Shown here: positions 6,404-10,820 of the stretch, piece after piece | Position numbering within the stretch: the first letter of the stretch is position 1 | How the letters are laid out: the number at the start of each line of letters is the position of its first letter | Source: an uncultured Eubacteriales bacterium | GTDB taxonomy: Bacteria > Bacillota > Clostridia > Peptostreptococcales > Anaerovoracaceae | Reading direction: 5' to 3' | Assembly (NCBI GenBank): GCA_902766185.1 | Contig: CACXCQ010000014.1 | Location: 1 to 10,820, forward strand | DNA: 10,820 nt | Position numbers and translations under genes: made by a program | The notes under the pieces: model-generated | The model's input: only the letters and a program-made list of their open reading frames with translations | Told to the model about the DNA's origin: nothing | Databases searched by the model: none

Positions 6404-6773
6404 GATGGTCTCCCTTCGGGCAGGAGATCTGCATGATCTCCTCCACGGCGTGGTGCAGCTTTTGCGCGAGGTCGGAATCCGCCGCGCGGTAATACATCTC
6501 CTTGCCCTCCCGGCGGGATACGATCAGTCCGCTGTCCTTCAGGATCCGCAGATGATGGGAGACTGCGGGGCTGGACATCTCCGTCATGGCGGCCACGTCC
6601 GTGACGCATTCCTCCACATGACAAAGGACCCAGAAGATCCGCAGCCTGCTGGGATCCCCCAGATGCTTCATCAGCGCAGCCACCGTCCGGAAGTCCTCCG
6701 GAGCGGGCATGCGTTCCATTACCGCCTGCGCCCCGTGATCATGTCCATGGGGCAGATCGAATGCTTTGCTCAT
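6396..6773 (-). CDS. ArsR/SmtB family metal-responsive repressor
   Basis: A 125-residue winged-helix protein. The ATG at 6773 has GAGGTG about 5 nt upstream; an earlier in-frame ATG at 6800 has none and is not used here. The fold is clear: LGDPSRLRIFWVL (38-50), then the helix-turn-helix with SSPAVSHHLRILKDSGL (67-83) and wing SRREGKEMYYR. Possible metal ligands are HGHDH at 9-13, Cys51 and Cys56 in helix alpha-3, Asp99, Asp101, His107 and His108 in the last helix, and Cys118, His123 and His124 at the end. The alpha-5 spacing does not match the classic SmtB D-x-H...H-x-x-E set. Family members leave DNA when metal binds. Divergent placement to an HMA protein and a P1B-2 ATPase argues for Zn, Cd or Pb sensing. 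Arsenic sensing is less likely, as no ars transport genes are present. Confidence 0.9.
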   Translation of the reverse strand: MSKAFDLPHGHDHGAQAVMERMPAPEDFRTVAALMKHLGDPSRLRIFWVLCHVEECVTDVAAMTEMSSPAVSHHLRILKDSGLIVSRREGKEMYYRAADSDLAQKLHHAVEEIMQISCPKGDHHD

Positions 6774-6790
6774 GATTTCACCTCGCCTGT

Positions 6791-6799
6791 ATTTTAACA
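6791..6799 (-). promoter_or_regulatory. Candidate extended -10 promoter for arsR
   Basis: Read on the - strand, TGTTAAAAT (6799-6791) is a TG-n-TAAAAT extended -10 box. No good -35 is seen at 16-18 bp. The start site would fall near 6784, giving a leader of about 11 nt that includes the GAGGTG ribosome binding site. Confidence 0.45.
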
Positions 6800-6849
6800 T
6801 GAAACAGGCAAGAAATCTTCCTCAAATCGGCAGGGAACGATGATTCTGA

Positions 6850-6878
6850 TTGACATTCACCGATAAAAATGGTACTAT
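6850..6878 (+). promoter_or_regulatory. Sigma-A-type promoter of the HMA-ATPase operon
   Basis: A perfect TTGACA (6850-6855) is spaced exactly 17 bp from TACTAT (6873-6878). Transcription would begin near 6885, just before the palindrome at 6888-6909, leaving a leader of about 78 nt before the HMA gene. Confidence 0.75.
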
Positions 6879-6887
6879 TCAATCAAA

Positions 6888-6909
6888 CGATTAAACAACC
6901 GTTTAATCG
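6888..6909. promoter_or_regulatory. Palindromic operator, probably bound by the ArsR-family repressor
   Basis: CGATTAAAC (6888-6896) and GTTTAATCG (6901-6909) are perfect 9-bp inverted repeats with a 4-bp spacer. The element covers roughly +4 to +25 of the predicted transcript, where a bound dimer would block polymerase. AT-rich imperfect 12-2-12 repeats are typical ArsR/SmtB sites. It is far (about 90 bp) from the candidate arsR -10 box, so autoregulation is not evident. Confidence 0.75.
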
Positions 6910-6915
6910 AATCGG

Positions 6916-6933
6916 GCAAAGGCTGGCCTTTGC
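6916..6933 (+). promoter_or_regulatory. Leader hairpin of the HMA-ATPase mRNA
   Basis: GCAAAGG (6916-6922) and CCTTTGC (6927-6933) form a perfect 7-bp stem with a CTGG loop. It lies 6 nt after the operator and 18 nt before the ribosome binding site. There is no T run after it, so it is not a terminator; an mRNA-stabilising role is possible. Confidence 0.5.
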
Positions 6934-6962
6934 GCAGAAAAAAAGGAAGGCAGGAGTATAAG

Positions 6963-7181
6963 ATGAAGAAGACTTACAGGATCGAAGTGGATTGCGCCAA
7001 CTGCGCCAACAAGATGGAAGTGGCGGCCCAGAAGACGGAGGGCGTAAAGGACGCCAGCGTAAATTTCATGGCGCTGAAGATGAAGGTGGAGTTCGAAGAG
7101 GGCGCGGACCCCGCGGTGGTCATGCCGGAAGTCAGAAAGAACTGCAAGAAGATCGAAGACGACATGGAGATCTTCCTGTAG
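6963..7181 (+). CDS. Small heavy-metal-associated (HMA) domain protein, metal carrier
   Basis: A 72-residue protein that is one ferredoxin-like HMA domain: beta strand TYRIEVD, metal site DCANC (Cys11 and Cys14), then a helix and GVKDASVNFMALKMKVEF. The Asp just before the first Cys is usual in Zn/Cd/Pb-type HMA domains (ZntA, CadA), while copper types usually have GMTCxxC. It probably binds the metal in the cytoplasm and hands it to the ATPase encoded 46 nt downstream. The ATG at 6963 has AGGAG (6952-6956) at 6 nt; the preceding ATT/TTG codons in the same frame have no such signal. Confidence 0.87.
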   Translation: MKKTYRIEVDCANCANKMEVAAQKTEGVKDASVNFMALKMKVEFEEGADPAVVMPEVRKNCKKIEDDMEIFL

Positions 7182-7227
7182 GGAGCCGAACGGAGGCAGC
7201 ATCGATCGCATCGAAGGGAGCGGGACA

Positions 7228-9270
7228 GTGACGAAGAAGCAGAAGAACAATCTCATACGGATCATCGTCGCGGCGGTAATGATCATCGCACTGCATTTCC
7301 TGGATCTGAGCAGACCGGTGATGCTGCTTTGCTATCTGGTGCCGTACCTGGTGGTGGGCCACGACATTCTCCGCAAAGCGTTCAAGGGAATCGTGAACCG
7401 CCAGCCTTTGGATGAAAACCTGCTGATGGCCATCGCGACTCTGGGAGCTCTGGCCCTGGCGGTATACCGAACCGGGGACTTCACGGAAGCCGTTGCGGTC
7501 ATGCTGTTCTATCAGGTTGGAGAGCTGTTCCAGAGCTACGCGGTGGGCAGAAGCCGGCGGAATATCGGCGAGCTGATGGACATCCGGCCAGACTATGCTA
7601 ATGTGGAGGGTCCGGATGGCGTGGAGCGGGTCGACCCGGATGAGGTGGAGATCGGTACGGTGATCCTGGTCCAGCCCGGCGAGAAGATCCCCATCGACGG
7701 CGTCATCGAAGAGGGCACGTCCAGCCTGGACACCAGCGCCCTTACCGGGGAGAGCGTTCCCCGAAGCGCAAAGGCAGGCGATGAGGTCATCAGCGGGTGC
7801 ATCAATATGAGTGGCGTGCTCCGGATCCGCACCACCTGTGAATTCGATGAATCGACGGCCTCGAAGATCCTTGACCTGGTGGAAAACGCCAGTTCCAGAA
7901 AATCCCGCTCGGAGAATTTCATTTCCCGGTTCGCGCGGATCTATACGCCGGTGGTGGTCATCTGCGCAGTGGTTCTGGCCTTTGTGCCGCCGCTTGTCGG
8001 GATGGCGGTTCCGGGAATCGAAGCCCATTGGAGCACCTGGATCTACCGGGCGCTGACCTTTCTCGTCGTCAGCTGCCCCTGCGCGCTGGTCATCAGCATT
8101 CCGCTGAGCTTTTTCGCCGGCATCGGCGGGGCCAGCCGGGAGGGCGTGCTGGTGAAGGGCTCCAACTTCCTGGAGGCCCTGTCTCAGGTAAAGACGGTGG
8201 TCATGGATAAGACCGGGACCCTGACCAGGGGAGTGTTCGAGGTCGTGGACGTGGTGCCGGCTGGCACGGAAGATGCCGGTTCTGTGCTTCCCGCTGGCGC
8301 GGAAGGCGCTGGCTCTGACGAAAAGGTCCGGGAACTGCTTCATCTGGTAGCTCATGCCGAACGGCACTCCTCCCATCCCATCGCGCTGGCGCTGCGCCGG
8401 GCTTATGAGGCCTATGACAAGGAAAACGACGGCTGCGCGGTAGAAGATGTGGAAGAGATCGCCGGGCACGGCATCCGGGCAGTCGTGGATGGAAAGACCG
8501 TCTGTGTCGGCAACCGGAAGATGATGGACCTGGCCTGCGGCGGCGCGCAGACCTACGGCGGCGCGCAGACTTCCGACGGCGCCCCGACCACCCAGGAGCC
8601 GACCGGCGCTGGCAGCGAGACAGAACCCGCCGGCACAGTGATCCACGTTGCTGTGGACGGCTGCTACGCCGGCCACATCGTCATCGCAGACGTGATCAAG
8701 GAGACTGCCCCCGAGGCGATCCGGCGGATGAAGGCCTCCGGAGTCAGCCGCATTGTCATGCTGACCGGAGATTCCAGACCGGCTGCGGAAGCAGTAGGAA
8801 AGAAGCTGGGCATCACGGAGATCCGGAGCGAGCTTCTGCCTGCGGATAAGGTCTCCGCTGTAGAGGAACTGCTTCAGCAGATGGGAGCACCGGAAAATGC
8901 GGAGCACGATAATCCCCGCCGCCCGCGGCTTGCGTTCGTGGGTGACGGCATCAATGATGCTCCCGTACTCTCTCGGGCGGATATCGGCATCGCCATGGGA
9001 GCACTAGGATCCGATGCAGCTATCGAGGCGGCGGATGTTGTGCTGATGGATGATGATCCGGCAAAGATATCCAAGGCGATCCGTATTTCCCGCAAGTGCA
9101 TGCGCATCGTCAAAGAAAACATCTGGTTCGCCATCGGTGTGAAAGTGCTTTGCCTGCTTTTGTGCGCCCTGGGCGTCGTGGGGATGTGGGCAGCGATCTT
9201 CGCGGATGTTGGCGTGATGGTGCTGGCAGTGCTGAATGCTATGCGCACACTGTTTGTCAGCAGACTCTGA
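7228..9270 (+). CDS. cadA: P1B-2 type heavy-metal (Zn/Cd/Pb) efflux ATPase
   Basis: A 680-residue P-type ATPase. It has about eight membrane helices (near 10-26, 30-46, 62-80, 85-105, 236-260, 272-300, 632-652, 655-672). Motifs in order: TGES (173-176, actuator), SCPCALV (CPC at 283-285), DKTGT with phosphorylated Asp327, SSHP with His383, MLTGD (511-515) and GDGINDAP (572-579). Lys639 and Asp660 in the last helices match the P1B-2 (ZntA/CadA) ion-site residues. It exports divalent soft metals using ATP. It lacks the N-terminal HMA domain common in CadA; that domain is supplied by the small gene upstream. Two low-complexity insertions sit in the nucleotide-binding region (342-363 and 436-469). 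The start is GTG 7228 with AAGGGAG about 7 nt upstream. The gene probably answers to the operator at 6888-6909. Confidence 0.93.
   Translation: MTKKQKNNLIRIIVAAVMIIALHFLDLSRPVMLLCYLVPYLVVGHDILRKAFKGIVNRQPLDENLLMAIATLGALALAVYRTGDFTEAVAVMLFYQVGELFQSYAVGRSRRNIGELMDIRPDYANVEGPDGVERVDPDEVEIGTVILVQPGEKIPIDGVIEEGTSSLDTSALTGESVPRSAKAGDEVISGCINMSGVLRIRTTCEFDESTASKILDLVENASSRKSRSENFISRFARIYTPVVVICAVVLAFVPPLVGMAVPGIEAHWSTWIYRALTFLVVSCPCALVISIPLSFFAGIGGASREGVLVKGSNFLEALSQVKTVVMDKTGTLTRGVFEVVDVVPAGTEDAGSVLPAGAEGAGSDEKVRELLHLVAHAERHSSHPIALALRRAYEAYDKENDGCAVEDVEEIAGHGIRAVVDGKTVCVGNRKMMDLACGGAQTYGGAQTSDGAPTTQEPTGAGSETEPAGTVIHVAVDGCYAGHIVIADVIKETAPEAIRRMKASGVSRIVMLTGDSRPAAEAVGKKLGITEIRSELLPADKVSAVEELLQQMGAPENAEHDNPRRPRLAFVGDGINDAPVLSRADIGIAMGALGSDAAIEAADVVLMDDDPAKISKAIRISRKCMRIVKENIWFAIGVKVLCLLLCALGVVGMWAAIFADVGVMVLAVLNAMRTLFVSRL
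8251..8316 (+). repeat. Tandem 33-bp repeat coding an 11-residue repeat in the ATPase
   Basis: VVPAGTEDAGS (residues 342-352) is followed directly by VLPAGAEGAGS (353-363), after the phosphorylation site and before the HP motif. The copies differ at four of eleven residues, so the duplication is not very recent. Confidence 0.75.
8539..8592 (+). repeat. Tandem 18-bp repeat coding GGAQT-type repeats in the ATPase
   Basis: GGAQTY, GGAQTS and DGAPTT (residues 438-455) are three consecutive six-residue units, the first two nearly identical in DNA. A Thr/Glu/Pro/Gly-rich stretch extends the insert to about residue 469. It sits between VGNRKMMD and the strand VIHVAVDG. Confidence 0.75.
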
Positions 9271-9281
9271 TGTGATATACT
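9254..9281 (+). promoter_or_regulatory. Promoter of the MATE gene inside the end of the ATPase gene
   Basis: TTGTCA (9254-9259) is 16 bp from TATACT (9276-9281), which also has an upstream TG (9273-9274), so it is an extended -10 promoter with a near-consensus -35. Transcription would begin about 9288, almost at the ATG at 9289. Confidence 0.65.
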
Positions 9282-9288
9282 GACGAGT

Positions 9289-10707
9289 ATGCAGAAGAAT
9301 TCAGATACGGATAAGGACAAAAAATTAAATAAAAAGAGCAAACCGTCAAACGCCATCGATATGCTCGAAGGATCGTTGTGGAACAAGATTATCTGGTTTG
9401 CTCTGCCTTTTATGGCGACCAGCGTTTTGCAGCAGCTCTTCAACGCTACGGATACTGCCGTTGTCGGGCGGTTCGCCTCCAGCCAGGCCATGGCCGCGGT
9501 GGGCAGCAACGCCTCCGTGATCGCGCTGATGGTGGGCCTGTTTACCGGCATGGCAATGGGTACGAACGTGGCGGTGGCGCGGCTCATCGGGCAAGGAAGG
9601 AGCGGCAGGATACACGATGCGGTAGTGACATCCATGGTGACTGCCATCCTCAGCGGACTGCTTCTCGTTGTGATCGGCAATCTGGCCGCGAGGCCGCTTC
9701 TTGAGCTGATGGCTACGCCGGAGAACGTCATCGATCAGGCGGTGCTATATCTTCGGCTGTTCATGCTGGGAACGCCTTTTCTGATGATCTACAATTTCGG
9801 CTCGGCCATTCTCCGAAGCAAGGGGGACAGCAAGCGGCCGATGTTCTGTCTGATGGGCTCCGGGGTGTTCAACGTTGCCCTGAACATGCTGTTCGTCATC
9901 GTGTTTCACTGGGGCGTGGCGGGCGTCGCCATCGCCACCGACATCTCCAATTTCGTCAGCGCGACGCTTATCCTGATCATTCTGGCCCGGGAGGAGGAGC
10001 GGTTCCGCTTTTCTCTGCTCCGCCCGTACATACGCAAGGAGCCTCTGCTGGAGATCCTGCGCATCGGCGTACCGGCCGGCCTTCAGGGCATGGTCTTCTC
10101 GTTTTCGAATATCATCCTCCAGTCGGCCATCAACGGTTTTGGCTCCGATGCTGTGGCAGGTTCCGCAGCTGCGCAGAACTGCGAATTCATCGCGTATTTC
10201 GTGCTGAATTCCTTCACCCAGGCGGCGGTCACCTTCACTTCACAGAACTATGGCGCGGGCAATCTGCAGCGATGCCGGGAGGTCTTCCGGTGGTGCATGC
10301 TCTTCGGGATCTGCTCCACGCTGATCGTCGATATCAGCTTCGCCCTGCTGCGTTACCAGATCATCGGTCTGTTCGCTACGGAGCCGGAGGTCGTCGCCTA
10401 CGGCGTGCTCCGTCTGCTGACCGTATGCCTGTTCAATTTTCTCGCCAATTCCTACGAGATCACCAGCGGCGCTTTGCGCGGGATGGGCTATTCCGTTCTG
10501 CCGACTATACTCGTGGTCTTCGGCTCCTGCGTGTTCCGGATCATCTGGGTGTTCACCATCTTCCGGCAGATCGGCTCCTTCCAAAGCCTGATCATCGTCT
10601 ATCCTATTTCCTGGGCGTTCACCGGAACCATGGTCCTCATCGCCTACGCGGTGGTCTGGCGCAAGTTCAAGTCATCCGGCGGAACGGATAGTCAAGCCGG
10701 GTCATAG
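9289..10707 (+). CDS. MATE family multidrug/cation antiporter
   Basis: A 472-residue inner-membrane protein with about twelve helices in two related halves (breaks near 240-255). MATE features: DMLEGSLWNKI before the first helix, LPFMATSVLQQLFNATDTAVVGRF (37-62, with Asp55), GSAILRSKGDSKRPM (171-185) and, in the second half, VPAGLQGMVFSFSNIILQS and SQNYGAGN. It would expel cationic or organic compounds in exchange for Na+ or H+; substrate unknown. It is nearest the MepA/DinF-like branch by eye. The highly basic N-terminal tail (1-22) is cytoplasmic. The ATG at 9289 has no Shine-Dalgarno sequence and lies 18 nt after the ATPase stop. Met25 lies within the conserved DMxEG stretch, so a later start there is unlikely. 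See 10692-10775 for a possible lost C-terminal tail. Confidence 0.9.
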   Translation: MQKNSDTDKDKKLNKKSKPSNAIDMLEGSLWNKIIWFALPFMATSVLQQLFNATDTAVVGRFASSQAMAAVGSNASVIALMVGLFTGMAMGTNVAVARLIGQGRSGRIHDAVVTSMVTAILSGLLLVVIGNLAARPLLELMATPENVIDQAVLYLRLFMLGTPFLMIYNFGSAILRSKGDSKRPMFCLMGSGVFNVALNMLFVIVFHWGVAGVAIATDISNFVSATLILIILAREEERFRFSLLRPYIRKEPLLEILRIGVPAGLQGMVFSFSNIILQSAINGFGSDAVAGSAAAQNCEFIAYFVLNSFTQAAVTFTSQNYGAGNLQRCREVFRWCMLFGICSTLIVDISFALLRYQIIGLFATEPEVVAYGVLRLLTVCLFNFLANSYEITSGALRGMGYSVLPTILVVFGSCVFRIIWVFTIFRQIGSFQSLIIVYPISWAFTGTMVLIAYAVVWRKFKSSGGTDSQAGS

Positions 10708-10724
10708 GGTACGACCGGAACCTG

Positions 10725-10772
10725 TTTGACAACCCACCGGGAGAGGAGTTTGACAATCCATCCGGCGGGGAG
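10725..10772 (+). repeat. Tandem 24-bp repeat just after the MATE stop
   Basis: Two 24-bp units, 10725-10748 and 10749-10772, agree at 19 of 24 positions and begin TTTGACAA. In the frame offset from MATE they read FDNPPGEE and FDNPSGGE and end exactly at a TAA (10773-10775). Confidence 0.75.
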
Positions 10773-10810
10773 TAAGATGTGCTTAACCGATAGAACTGAA
10801 GGAAAGTAAA

Positions 10811-10820
10811 ATGGCACTTC
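10811..10820 (+). CDS. Possible start of the next gene (cut by window edge)
   Basis: AAGGAAAG (about 10799-10806) lies a few bases before an ATG at 10811, giving Met-Ala-Leu before the edge. No terminator is visible between MATE and this point, so it may be co-transcribed. Too little is present to name a product. Confidence 0.4.

Noticed and set aside
6798..6800. Earlier ATG for the arsR-family gene
   Set aside because: It has no Shine-Dalgarno sequence, and the candidate -10 box would lie inside the coding region; the ATG at 6773 has GAGGTG at good distance.
7182..7227. ATCGAT/ATCGA repeats between the HMA and ATPase genes
   Set aside because: Too short and imperfect to call an operator; the gap is mainly the ATPase ribosome binding site.
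7132..8907. Long - strand open frame of 591 codons
   Set aside because: It is antisense to the P1B ATPase, which has every family motif. The product is rich in His, Asp and Arg, typical of a reverse frame.
8874..9731. - strand open frame of 285 codons
   Set aside because: It is antisense to the ATPase and MATE genes and spans their junction and promoter.

Overview
The window is about 10.8 kb of GC-rich, gene-dense chromosomal DNA. It most resembles a Gram-positive anaerobe of the class Clostridia (Eubacteriales). Reasons are the class I lysyl-tRNA synthetase with a C-terminal tRNA-binding domain, the XpaC/TelA gene pair, a membrane-anchored clostripain-type (C11) protease, strong AGGAG-type ribosome binding sites and sigma-A-like promoters. 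The genus cannot be told from the sequence. No rRNA, tRNA, insertion sequence, integrase or CRISPR array was seen, so this looks like ordinary chromosome rather than an island.

Layout, left to right. (1) 3-668 (+): the 3' end of a class I lysyl-tRNA synthetase, closed by a strong intrinsic terminator. (2) 669-1021: a gene-free, AT-rich control region with the terminator, a second hairpin, a 22-bp palindrome (candidate operator) and an extended -10 promoter. (3) 1022-3309 (+): an XpaC-like gene and a TelA/YaaN-like gene, an apparent two-gene operon of the toxic-anion (tellurite) resistance or envelope-stress type. (4) 3313-3421: a three-unit 16-bp tandem repeat and a terminator shared by convergent genes. 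(5) 6773-3459 (-): an ArsR/SmtB-family metal sensor, a hotdog thioesterase overlapping it by 8 nt, and a large clostripain-like protease with an N-terminal signal anchor. (6) 6774-6962: the divergent control region, with a TTGACA/17 bp/TACTAT promoter and a 9-4-9 inverted repeat just after the predicted start site. (7) 6963-9270 (+): a free-standing metal-binding HMA protein and a P1B-2 (Zn/Cd/Pb) efflux ATPase that lacks its own HMA domain. (8) 9289-10707 (+): a MATE family exporter with its own promoter inside the end of the ATPase gene. A gene start may lie at the right edge.

The clearest functional unit is metal export: the ArsR protein probably senses Zn, Cd or Pb and releases the palindrome that overlaps the start of the HMA-ATPase transcript. 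The HMA protein would then deliver metal to the pump. XpaC and TelA probably act together at or near the membrane; the two proteins share a KKGLFGI motif. Less expected points are the translation start of the protease gene, where a hairpin separates the only good Shine-Dalgarno sequence from the ATG; the apparently leaderless MATE transcript; and a protein-like tandem repeat just beyond the MATE stop in another frame.
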